From the NCBI GenBank assembly GCA_003116975.1, contig BGKB01000026.1:372001-436000 (forward strand): 64,000 nt of DNA, in the 5' to 3' direction. This DNA comes from Aurantiochytrium sp. KH105 (Eukaryota; Sar; Bigyra; Thraustochytrida; Thraustochytriidae). The first letter of the stretch is position 1. Each line of letters opens with the position of its first letter. This document shows positions 8,815 to 17,961 of the stretch, one piece after another. The notes beneath the pieces are model-generated. The model was not told the DNA's origin, searched no databases, and saw only the letters and a list, made by a program, of their open reading frames with translations. The translations under genes and the position numbers were made by a program.

Positions 8815-10911
8815 ATGGACTCGGTGCGAGTCTTCCTCGCTTCTTGGCGGACCAGCGTGGACAGGCGAGGGAGTAAGACCAACACGGACGAAAGCAGCTC
8901 CGGCAGCACGCGCGGCGGCTTCGAGAGCCAGGTTGGCGCGGTTGATAGCTTCCGACGCGCCTCATCGTGGGCGCAGGATGACCTCGAACTTGGTGATTTA
9001 AAGCCCATTGAGGACGAGAAGGAGGAGCCAAAGCGACCTCGAGATGACGCAGCCTTGGGACTTCACGTTCCGGGTGCTGCCAAATGGCGTCGCGTCATTC
9101 TCGTTTTCGATATTCTCACAACACTTTCAAACATATCTCTCAAGTGGTTTGTGGCTGTCATGCTGCGTAAGATCTTCATTTGGCTCGAGGAGTCCTTCAC
9201 TGGAGACAGAGGCTTCTTAGGACTCCGCACGTCAAAGTTCTGGGAGGCAATCTTTCTTGAAGACCTTTCATTCTACTCTGTCTTTGGTCTCACCATGTTC
9301 GTGAGTATAATGATCGCTTTCGGGGCTGCAATCCTTCGCGCCCTCCCCGTGCGTCTCGCAGGCGCTTATGCACGCGCGCGACGCGCGCGCCTCGTTAATC
9401 TCGCAATCAACACTAGAATGATTTCCGAGATGAACTTCAACCCCACATATCTGCTGGAGCATATATCGGTTCTCTTTGAGTTTGAGGCCAACGTCAAGTA
9501 TCAGCGCATTTCATGTGTTCGCCGCCTTTGCGTTGTGGTATTCTTCTGCCTCGTGCTGTTCTGGCAAGGTACTTTGCTCAACTTTGCCTTTCTTCTTGCC
9601 ATGCTGGGACTTCACTTTATATTGCAGGACAGACTTCTGGAAAAGCCGTCTGCGCGCCGCGCTGAGCTCATGAGCAAGGTACATGCATGCATCATTGATG
9701 TGCTGCGTGGAGCCGACGTCGTTGCAACGCACAACATGGAGAAGAGCGAGATGGAAGCGCTCGCAGCAAAGGAGGAGCCCGGCATCGACATTGATCGTGA
9801 AATGTGGCAAGTCCTCTTTCTCGTAGGCTTTCCGGAGCTCATCATCCTCTCGATCATGATGCCTAGTCTTATTCTCTTGGCGCGTCTTTTGGTGGAATCT
9901 ACCGACTCAGTGTCGGACGCAGCTAATACGCTCTTTGCACTCACCGCCATGTTCTTTGTCTTTGACGAAGGTCACAAGTGCATTTCGTCGCTGATCGAGA
10001 GCAATGCCCAGGCTCACGAGTATGCACAGGCGCTAGAAGATGTCAACGCGGCCTTGACAGCAGCGTCTGCTCAGGGAAATACTCCTGGAATGACTGATTC
10101 CGATGATGATGATGACGAAGATGATGATGACAACTACGTTGGCCCAGGACCTCTCATCTTTGAGAATGTCACGGTCCAGTATCCTCGCACAAGCGCTCCT
10201 GCTGTGCGAGACATCAGCTTCACCATTCCCCAGGGCCTTACCATGGCGATCGTGGCCGAGAGTGGCGGCGGCAAGTCGACCCTCTTCCGCGTTGCGTCAG
10301 CCCTCGTGTGTCACCAAAGCGGAAACGTTTTCTACGGAAACGCCCCCTTGAATGACCTCACCAAGCATGCTATCCGCAAACACATGGGCTTTGTGAGCCA
10401 AGACTCGATGCTCTTTGCGCGCACCATTCGCGAGAACATTTGGTATGGCAACGTCGGCGAGCCCGACGATAGCGTCATCTGGTCCGTGTTGGAGAACCTT
10501 GGACTCGAAACATGGGTTCGCTCGTTAAAGGCGGGTCTTGGGACCATTGTGGAGACCGAGCGCATGGTGAGCGGAGGTCAGGCGCAACGTCTGCAGATCG
10601 CTCGTCTCTTGTGCCGTCAAGACGTGTACTATGTGCTACTGGACGAGTGCATGAGCGCCCTGGACCCTGTGATGCGCGCGACGGTGACGCAAGCGCTCAA
10701 GGTATTTCTGCGCGGCAAGACAGCCATGGTGATTACACATTCGCACGATACCGTTTCTGATCTGTGCGACAAGGTGCTAGACCTCGGCATACTTGCACAA
10801 GGTAGAGGCAGGGCTATTCAGTCTGCTCATGAGTACATTACGGGCCTCTCGCGTGGCGCCAGAGTCAAAAGCGCAGCGTGGAATGCCATTTTTAATCGGA
10901 TGGCAACGTGA
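8815..10911 (+). CDS. ABC half-transporter A4 (698 aa)
   Basis: Complete ABCB-like half exporter. The frame is open back to an ATG at 8689. I chose 8815 because MDSVRVFLASW there aligns with MDALRGIFASW of A5, and the 42 residues before it look like random basic sequence. The N-terminal tail carries DRRGSK followed by a serine-rich GSTRGGFESQ motif shared with A5. About six membrane segments precede a strongly acidic linker (TDSDDDDDEDDDD) and the nucleotide-binding domain: Walker A AESGGGKST from residue 481, then VSGGQ, LLDECMSALDP and ITHSHDT. The tail is GARVKSAAWNAIFNRMAT. Much of the sequence is nearly identical to A5, but the block around 10500-10560 (ETWVRSLKAGLGTIVETE) differs from both A3 and A5. 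Substrate unknown. Confidence 0.92.
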   Translation: MDSVRVFLASWRTSVDRRGSKTNTDESSSGSTRGGFESQVGAVDSFRRASSWAQDDLELGDLKPIEDEKEEPKRPRDDAALGLHVPGAAKWRRVILVFDILTTLSNISLKWFVAVMLRKIFIWLEESFTGDRGFLGLRTSKFWEAIFLEDLSFYSVFGLTMFVSIMIAFGAAILRALPVRLAGAYARARRARLVNLAINTRMISEMNFNPTYLLEHISVLFEFEANVKYQRISCVRRLCVVVFFCLVLFWQGTLLNFAFLLAMLGLHFILQDRLLEKPSARRAELMSKVHACIIDVLRGADVVATHNMEKSEMEALAAKEEPGIDIDREMWQVLFLVGFPELIILSIMMPSLILLARLLVESTDSVSDAANTLFALTAMFFVFDEGHKCISSLIESNAQAHEYAQALEDVNAALTAASAQGNTPGMTDSDDDDDEDDDDNYVGPGPLIFENVTVQYPRTSAPAVRDISFTIPQGLTMAIVAESGGGKSTLFRVASALVCHQSGNVFYGNAPLNDLTKHAIRKHMGFVSQDSMLFARTIRENIWYGNVGEPDDSVIWSVLENLGLETWVRSLKAGLGTIVETERMVSGGQAQRLQIARLLCRQDVYYVLLDECMSALDPVMRATVTQALKVFLRGKTAMVITHSHDTVSDLCDKVLDLGILAQGRGRAIQSAHEYITGLSRGARVKSAAWNAIFNRMAT

Positions 10912-12156
10912 CGAAACTCGATTCTTGAAATTGCTGATGCAGTGCGTGCTGTGCAAAGGTTTCTTTCCAGTATGATCAATAACAACAAACTGATGCTGAA
11001 TCTTTCTCTCCTGCACTTGAACCTAGTGACGCACATCTTCGTGATGTCTCGCGCACCACCTTCATACCCATAGCACGAAGGTCATCCTTTATTTCGCGTA
11101 CAGGCGGGCCATGTGTGCCGCAGCCGCGGCGAGCGAAGCGTACAGACGTCCGATCGAAGTTGAAGAGAAGTGCAGTTCTTCAAACGCCACGGAGGAAAAT
11201 CTGACCTACTGGCAGCACACGCCCAACACAGTTGGGTCCGGAGGCGCAAGGAAGAACGAGCGTCGTGACGCTGGCAGATCCCGTTCTCTCTTTGTCTTCG
11301 TTACTTCTGCGCGACGCTCCATGCAAGTACACGTTGTTGTCTTCGATGAAGTCGTCAAGCTTTATGGAGAACTGACTCGGGGCGAGCGCATGACGACGAG
11401 AGGCTGCGAGGACGGGATTATGGGGGAGGGGGGGGGGGGGGGGAGGGGGGTGTCCTCGACGGCCGGTCGCGTCCATCGATGATCGATGCTGCCAGTTGAC
11501 ATGTGAAAGAAAGTTCTTTTCAGCGGCGGCAATTAGCAAAGGCGGCTTGAAGAACTGCATGAAATGGTTGGCGAGGACGGAAAGGGGGGGGGGGGAGAGG
11601 GGGGGAGGGGGGAAGGGGGTGTCCTCAACGGCCGGTCGCATCCGTCGATGATCGTTGCTGCTGCAGCTGCTGGTAGAAAGAAAGTCCTGTCCAGCGGCGG
11701 CAATGAGCGAAGGCGGCTTGGAGAACTGCATGAAATGGTTGGCGAGGACGGGAAGGGGGGGGGGGGGAGGGGGTGTCCCTTGACGTCCGGCCGCATCCGT
11801 CGATGATCGTTGCTGCTGGTAGAAAGAAAGTCCTTTCCAGCGGCGGCAATGAGCAAAGGCAGCTTGGAGAACTTGATGAAATGCTTAGCCAGGCACTGCC
11901 AGCCAGCTACTGCAAGTCAGCCGGACAGGTTCTCCGCGATGCTGGTGTGCACGTGCAGCCTGCAATGGGTCGATGACAAGGACTTTGCCTTGTCAAGGTT
12001 GGCGGCGTGGAAACGAGTAGCTCTGACGTCAGACGGCCGTCGCCGCATGTTCTTCAGACTTCAAAGCAAGACCGAAAAGACGACGAGACCCTGTGCAAAC
12101 GTGGTGGCCTTACATGGCAGTGACCAAAACAGGAACGTCGAATCAGAGCGAGAAAG
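10912..12156. other. Intergenic region between A4 and A5, with minisatellite
   Basis: No supported gene. The main content is a three-unit minisatellite with long G runs (11408-11890), given separately. The rest shows no recognisable element; the last 200 bases should include the A5 promoter and leader. Confidence 0.6.
11408..11890. repeat. Poly-G minisatellite, three units of about 150-170 bases
   Basis: Three tandem imperfect copies begin with GAGGACGG at 11408, 11573 and 11744. Each has a long G-rich run, then TGTCC and a CGGCCGGTCGCATCC-like segment, ATCGATGATCG, GAAAGAAAGTCC, CAGCGGCGGCAAT, and ends in a GCTTGGAGAACTGCATGAAATG-like segment. The G runs differ in length between copies. This array lies 270-750 bases upstream of A5 and could form G-quadruplexes. 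No copy was noticed elsewhere in the window. Confidence 0.85.
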
Positions 12157-14241
12157 ATGGACGCGTTGCGAGGCATATTCGCCTCTTGGCAAAACAGCGC
12201 CGAAAGAAGAGCAAGCAAAACCAGCAGCACAGATGAAAGCAGCACCGGCAGCACGCGCGGCGGCTTCGAGAGCCAAGACGTCACTCTTCAGGTTTCAAAG
12301 GGTGCCAAATCGTGGACGGAGGACGAAGACGTCGAACGAAGTAATGAGCAATTCGATACGCCAGAGCAAACTCGAGATGATGCGGCCTTGGGGCTCGACG
12401 TACCAGGTGCAGTCAAATGGCGACGGTTCATTTTTTGTTTTGACATGATCGGGACACTTGCAACCATCGCCCTCAAGTGGCTTGTGGCCGTCATGCTGCG
12501 CAAGATCTTCATTTGGCTCGAGGAGACCTTTACCGGCGCTAGAGGCTTCTTGGGGCTTCCCACGTCGAAGTTCTGGGAGGCAATCTTTCTCGAAGATCTT
12601 CCGTTCTACACCGTCTTTAGTCTCACCATTTTTACGGGCGTATTGATCGCTTTGGGTGCGGCAATCCTTCGCGCCCTCCCCGTGCGTCTCGCGGGCGCTT
12701 ACGCACGCGCGCGACGCGCGCGCCTCGTTAATCTCGCAATCAACACCAGGATGCTATCCGAAATGGAATTTAACCCCTCATACCTGCTGGAGCAAATATC
12801 GGTTCTCTTTGAGTTTGAGGCCAACGTCAAGTATCAGCGTACTTCATGCGTTGTCCGAATTTGTTTCGTGATCGTCTTTTGCCTCGTGCTGTTCTGGCAA
12901 GGTACTTTGCTCAACTTTGCCTTTCTCCTTGCCATGGTGGGACTTCACTTTATTTTGCAGGATAGACTCCTGGAAAAGCCGTCTGCACGCCGCGCTGAGC
13001 TCATGAGCAAGGTACATGCATGCATCATTGACGTGCTGCGTGGAGCCGACGTCGTCGCGACGCACAACATGGAGAAGAGCGAGATGAAAGCGCTCGCAGC
13101 AAAGGAGGAGCCTGGTATTGAAATTGATCGTGAAATGTGGCAAGTCCTCTTTCTCGTAGGCTTTCCCGAGCTCATCATTCTCTCGGTCATGATGCCAAGT
13201 CTTATTCTCTTGGCACGCCTAATGTTGGAGTCTACCAAGTCGGTATCGGACGCAGCGAATACACTCTTTGCACTCACGGCCATGTTCTTTGTCTTTGACG
13301 AAGGCCACAAGTGTTTAAGAACGCTAATTGACACCAACTCGCAAGCTCACGAGTATGCACAGGCGCTAGAATGTGTCAACGCGGCCTTGACAGCAGCGTC
13401 TGCTCAGGGAAATACTCCTGGAATAACTGATTCCGATGATGATGACGAAGATGATGATGACAACTACGTTGGCCCAGGACCTCTCATCTTTGAGAATGTC
13501 ACGGTCCAGTATCCTCGCACAAGCGCTCCTGCTGTGCGAGACATCAGCTTCACCATTCCCCAAGGCCTTACCATGGCGATCGTGGCCGAGAGTGGCGGCG
13601 GCAAGTCGACCCTCTTCCGCGTTGCGTCAGCCCTCGTGTGTCACCAGAGCGGAAACGTTTTCTACGGGAACATCGCTCTGAATGACCTCACCAAGCATGC
13701 TATCCGCAAACACATGGGCTTTGTGAGCCAAGACTCGATGCTCTTTGCGCGCACCATTCGCGAGAACATTTGGTATGGCAACGTCGGCGAGCCCGACGAT
13801 AGCGTCATCTGGTCCGTGTTGGAGAACCTTGGACTCGGGTCGTGGGTTCATTCGCTGGACGATGGTCTCGGGACCGTTCTGGCGACTGAGCGCATGGTAA
13901 GCGGAGGTCAGGCGCAGCGTCTGCAGATTGCTCGTCTCTTGTGCCGTCAAGACGTGTACTATGTGCTACTGGACGAGTGTATGAGCGCCCTGGACCCTGT
14001 GATGCGCGCGACGGTGACACATGCACTCAAGGTATTTCTGCGCGGCAAGACAGCCATGGTGATTACACATTCGCACGATACCATTTCTGATCTGTGCGAC
14101 AAAGTGCTAGATCTTGGCAAGCTTGCCCACGGTGAAGACAGGGCTATTCAGTCTGCTCGAGAATACGTCACGGGCCTGTCGCACGGCGCCAGAGTCAAAA
14201 GCACAGCATGGAATGCTCTCTTCAGCCGCCATGTTAACTAG
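12157..14241 (+). CDS. ABC half-transporter A5 (694 aa)
   Basis: Complete ABCB-like half exporter starting at MDALRGIFASW. The N-terminal tail has ERRASK plus STDESSTGSTRGGFES, nearly matching A4 and A6. About six membrane segments follow, then an acidic linker (TDSDDDDEDDDD) and the nucleotide-binding domain: Walker A AESGGGKST from residue 477, VSGGQ, LLDECMSALDP and ITHSHDT. The gene is a mosaic. The membrane domain and first part of the nucleotide-binding domain follow A4. From about 13641 to 13900 it follows A3 instead (YGNIALNDL, GSWVHSLDDGL). Near the C-terminus LAHGEDRAIQSAREY is A3-like, while GARVKSTAWNALF is A4-like. Gene conversion or unequal crossing-over among neighbours is the simplest reading. 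Substrate unknown. Confidence 0.92.
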   Translation: MDALRGIFASWQNSAERRASKTSSTDESSTGSTRGGFESQDVTLQVSKGAKSWTEDEDVERSNEQFDTPEQTRDDAALGLDVPGAVKWRRFIFCFDMIGTLATIALKWLVAVMLRKIFIWLEETFTGARGFLGLPTSKFWEAIFLEDLPFYTVFSLTIFTGVLIALGAAILRALPVRLAGAYARARRARLVNLAINTRMLSEMEFNPSYLLEQISVLFEFEANVKYQRTSCVVRICFVIVFCLVLFWQGTLLNFAFLLAMVGLHFILQDRLLEKPSARRAELMSKVHACIIDVLRGADVVATHNMEKSEMKALAAKEEPGIEIDREMWQVLFLVGFPELIILSVMMPSLILLARLMLESTKSVSDAANTLFALTAMFFVFDEGHKCLRTLIDTNSQAHEYAQALECVNAALTAASAQGNTPGITDSDDDDEDDDDNYVGPGPLIFENVTVQYPRTSAPAVRDISFTIPQGLTMAIVAESGGGKSTLFRVASALVCHQSGNVFYGNIALNDLTKHAIRKHMGFVSQDSMLFARTIRENIWYGNVGEPDDSVIWSVLENLGLGSWVHSLDDGLGTVLATERMVSGGQAQRLQIARLLCRQDVYYVLLDECMSALDPVMRATVTHALKVFLRGKTAMVITHSHDTISDLCDKVLDLGKLAHGEDRAIQSAREYVTGLSHGARVKSTAWNALFSRHVN

Positions 14242-15509
14242 CAACGCTTATGCGAACTCATTTCATACATAGAACACCCCTCTCCCCCCCCCCACACACA
14301 CGCACACCCCGCGAGATATTCTTCTGGCGAACGTTGGAAAAGATCAACTCGTGAATGATGCCTCGCTTGCTGTGCTTTGACCATTGCATACCTAGGTAGG
14401 GAGAGAAAAGAAGCTTTCGCTGTCATTGGTGTTGCCATCTTGACCGCAAGTCCCCATTTCTTCCATGTACGCCTTGCAACCCATTCATACTCTTGCTTTC
14501 TCGCCCATTCTTCTCCGCTTAGCTTCACCGATGAAGACGCATTCCCCTTCGTCTCCCTCTTCTCAGGGCCGTCCCCCACCTCCGAGGCCTCCTCAGACTA
14601 GTAGACTAGTACAAGGTGACTGCATCCATCGTCTGGGCCACCATCCTGTTATCGGCGGCACGATGGGCGGGAGGGAGGGCCAATCGCCCAAGCCATCCCG
14701 TCCCATCCGCCACCCGCCGCATTCGGACATCATCCTCGGGATCGACCTGGAGCGGCGCTTCGACACTCACGCTCTGGCCGCAGTCGCATGCCATGATCCC
14801 AAGCAAAGCCCGCCTCGCTCGAAGACGATCGACGATCGACAGCGAGCTTGCTGGGCTCGACGGCGTGGCAGCGTCTGCGACAAGCGTGAACGGCCAGCGA
14901 GCGACCCGGGTCTCGCGCGGCAACGGCCTGCAGCTTTGGAGGAAGAGAAGCGACCGTTCATGGCGCGCCGAGGACCACCGCCTGTGCTTTGCTCGCGTCC
15001 TCGCGGACCTGGGTGCGCGCGACGCTTCTTCATCAGGTTCGCGAGCTTGTTGCTGTTGCTCTTTGTCATGGCGTTCTGTGACCCAGCCTGGGACGATTGG
15101 GGCCCGACTCCCAACACTCGTGGCAGTGCAGTGGCAAGCACGGCCACCGATCACGCGGCCACGCAGACAGCAAGAACCGCGCCTGTGCTCGGCTGCGCTC
15201 GATCGAGGCTGGCGATACCTTCTGGCCCATGGAGAACTTGAAGAAGAGACAGAAGGAGATGAAGAACAGGACGGAGGTGGCCAATCGCAGCCCCGGTAAC
15301 AGTAGCTCCCCTCCGGTAATAACGAGCGAACGATCAAACGGCACGCATGGGCTTTGCTAGCCCAGTTTTCCTTGCAATGGTGCCATCATGACAGAAGAGA
15401 TGAGGGGGGAGAGAGATGGCTGTCCCAGCAACGGCGGCATTGGCAGCGGCAAAACAAGAACCCAACGTCTCTCCGTCGTCCCCATCCCCCACAAAAGTGA
15501 TAGCCCAGG
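14242..15509. other. Intergenic region between A5 and A6
   Basis: About 1.27 kb with overlapping open frames of 240-260 codons on both strands. None shows a domain, a clear start or a coding-like pattern, and their mutual overlap suggests GC-rich noncoding DNA. A C-rich/CA-rich stretch lies at 14280-14310 and a short GACTAGTAGACTAGTAC repeat near 14596. Confidence 0.5.
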
Positions 15510-17627
15510 ATGGACCTCATGGTGACCAAGCTCTCGTTATGGCGCAGAAGTACAGAGCGGAGGGCGAGCAAGGACACCGATGAGAGCAGCACAGGTAGCA
15601 GCAGTGGAGGCTTCGAAAGCAGCAGGACCGAGATCGAGGTCCTCGGATTCGGCAGAGGCGAAGACCTCTGGCTGGATGGCGACCTCGAAAAAGGCTTCGA
15701 GGCAGGTGAGAATGAAGACAAAAAAGAAGCCAAAGCTCATCTACGAGGCGATGAGAAGCTGGGGCTCAACGTCTCCGGGGCCAAAACGTGGCGTCGCGCC
15801 ATCCTTTTCTTTACGGTCGTGAGCGCGCTCTGCGTCATCGCTCTCAAATGGTTCGTTGCCGTGATGATGCGTAAGATTTTTCTCTGGCTTGAGGAAACCT
15901 TTGTGGGAGGTACGAGCCTCTTTGGGTCCACGGCGTCCGCCTTTTGGCAGGCGCTTTTCCTCGATCATCTGGAATTCTACACCGTCTTCGGAATCACCAT
16001 ATTTATGTCTTTTACGCTGAGTCTTAGCGAAGCAATGCTTCGTGCCCTCCCGGTGCGCCTTGCGGGCGCTTATGCGCGCGCACGACGCGCTCGTCTCGTC
16101 GATATCGCACTCAACACCAACGTGCTCACTGAGATGGACTTCAATGCCACATACCTTTTAGAGCAGGTCTCCTTGCTCTTCGAGTACGAAGCCAATGTCA
16201 AGCACCAGCGCATCTCGTGCATCATCCGCATCGCTTTTGTCGCATTTTTTTGTCTCATTCTTTTCTGGCAAGGCACATTGCTCACCTTGATTTTTCTTCT
16301 CGTCATTCTCGGTCTTCAGTTTAGTCTGCAGGAGAAGATGCTCGAAAAGCCCACCGGGCGCCGCGTCGAGCTTATCGGCAAGGTACATGCATCCATTGTC
16401 GATGTGCTGCGTGGTGCCGATGTCGTCGCCACGCACAACATGGAACGATTTGAGATGGAGGCGCTCGCGGCCAAAGAGGCGCCCGGCGTCGAAATCGATC
16501 GCGAAATGTGGCGTGTGCTTTTCGTAGTGGGATTCCCGGAGATTGCCCTCCTTTCTGCAATGATGCCCGGCGTCATCCTCTTGGCGCGACTCATGTTCGA
16601 CGTCACGGACTCCTTGTCGGACGCGGCAAATACACTATTTGCGCTCATGGCCATGTTCTTCGTCTTTGATGAGGGCCACAAGTGTCTGTCTTCGCTCATT
16701 GAGAGCAACTCTCAGGCGCACGAATACGCGCAAGCGCTGGAAAGCGTCAACGCGGCCTTGGCAGCGGCGCCTGCTCATCTTCACGCTGCGTCGGGAGCGG
16801 AGGACCCTGAGGATGAAGACGACGATGCCGTCGGCCCAGGGCCACTGGTCTTTGACGATGTCACCATCCAGTACCCGCGGGCGAGCGCCCCCGTCGTGCG
16901 CAATGTGAGTTTTGCTATTCCTCAAGGTCTTACCATGGCCATCGTCGCCGAAAGCGGCGGTGGCAAATCGACGCTCTTCCGCGTCGCCTCTGCGCTTGTA
17001 CGACACCAAGGAGGAAATGTTTTCTACGGGGACGTCCCTCTGAACGATCTTACCAAACGCGCCATTCGTGCGCACATGGGCTTTGTGAGTCAGGATTCGA
17101 TGCTCTTTGCGCGTAGCATTCGCGAGAACATTTGGTACGGAAATGCCGGGGAGCCCGATGATGCCGTCCTTTGGTCTGTCCTCGAAAAGCTTGGACTTGA
17201 TGTGTGGGCTCATACCATGAGCGATGGCCTGGACACCGTCCTCGAATCGGAGCGCATGGTCAGCGGAGGCCAAGCACAGCGCCTTCAGATCGCACGCTTG
17301 CTTTGCCGCCAGGGACTACATTATGCTCTTCTAGACGAGTGCATGAGTGCTCTAGATCCTGTGATGCGTGTCACAGTGACGCAAGCGCTCAAGGTCTTTC
17401 TGCGGGGCAAAACGGCCATGGTCATTACGCACTCGCATGATACCGTCGCAAATCTTTGTGACAAGGTCCTAGACCTCGGCAAGCTGCAGCGCGGCGACGA
17501 CCGTGCCGTTTTGCCCACGAAGGAGTACCTTACAAGTCTGCAAAAGGGGAAACGAGTCCAGAGCTCTGTGTGGCACGCCATCTTCAATCGGTCAATTGGC
17601 GACCTTGCGCGATCTGATGATGCATAA
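15510..17627 (+). CDS. ABC half-transporter A6 (705 aa)
   Basis: Complete ABCB-like half exporter, the last of the head-to-tail series. The ATG at 15510 gives MDLMVTKLSLWRRSTERRASK, with the ERRASK and SSTGSSSGGFES motifs of A3-A5. Membrane segments and loops match the family (ALPVRLAGAYARARRARLV; ADVVATHNMERFE). An acidic linker (EDPEDEDDD) leads to the nucleotide-binding domain with Walker A AESGGGKST from residue 480, VSGGQ, ALLDECMSALDP and ITHSHDT. The protein resembles A3-A5 closely, but the DNA differs throughout, mostly by synonymous changes, so this copy has largely escaped the homogenisation seen among A3-A5. The C-terminus RVQSSVWHAIFNR is shared in form with A3-A5. It is convergent with A7. 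Substrate unknown. Confidence 0.92.
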   Translation: MDLMVTKLSLWRRSTERRASKDTDESSTGSSSGGFESSRTEIEVLGFGRGEDLWLDGDLEKGFEAGENEDKKEAKAHLRGDEKLGLNVSGAKTWRRAILFFTVVSALCVIALKWFVAVMMRKIFLWLEETFVGGTSLFGSTASAFWQALFLDHLEFYTVFGITIFMSFTLSLSEAMLRALPVRLAGAYARARRARLVDIALNTNVLTEMDFNATYLLEQVSLLFEYEANVKHQRISCIIRIAFVAFFCLILFWQGTLLTLIFLLVILGLQFSLQEKMLEKPTGRRVELIGKVHASIVDVLRGADVVATHNMERFEMEALAAKEAPGVEIDREMWRVLFVVGFPEIALLSAMMPGVILLARLMFDVTDSLSDAANTLFALMAMFFVFDEGHKCLSSLIESNSQAHEYAQALESVNAALAAAPAHLHAASGAEDPEDEDDDAVGPGPLVFDDVTIQYPRASAPVVRNVSFAIPQGLTMAIVAESGGGKSTLFRVASALVRHQGGNVFYGDVPLNDLTKRAIRAHMGFVSQDSMLFARSIRENIWYGNAGEPDDAVLWSVLEKLGLDVWAHTMSDGLDTVLESERMVSGGQAQRLQIARLLCRQGLHYALLDECMSALDPVMRVTVTQALKVFLRGKTAMVITHSHDTVANLCDKVLDLGKLQRGDDRAVLPTKEYLTSLQKGKRVQSSVWHAIFNRSIGDLARSDDA

Positions 17628-17961
17628 AGATTCACATCGCCATGAACAAAATTTCGAAGACCAGGCTGTGGAAAGTAGCCCCCAAGTCACGTATATGTAT
17701 GTAACCTAAGGTTTATAAAAACTACGAAAATGAGTAACAACTTTTGACCGAATGACTGATTGAATGGATAAATAAACCCGAGCACTCCGCTTCGTCCTTG
17801 TTGACAATGCACCGTGACTTTGTTGGTGCCAGGACGCGCCCGCGGACAGCGTGCTCCACTCCATCATCTTGAACAGACTTTTGATTTTTTTCAATCTGTC
17901 CCTGGGGCTTTTATGCGGAATTAACAAAAGAAGAAAGAAGGAGAGGGTGCTTTGGAATGTA
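17628..17961. other. Intergenic region between convergent A6 and A7
   Basis: AT-richer spacer of 334 bases that must hold the 3' ends of both genes. TATAAAAA at 17714-17721 is probably fortuitous. No gene seen. Confidence 0.6.

Noticed and set aside
14465-15337. Overlapping frames of 240-260 codons on both strands between A5 and A6
   Set aside because: No motif, mutual overlap and GC-driven composition; no sign of selection visible by eye.
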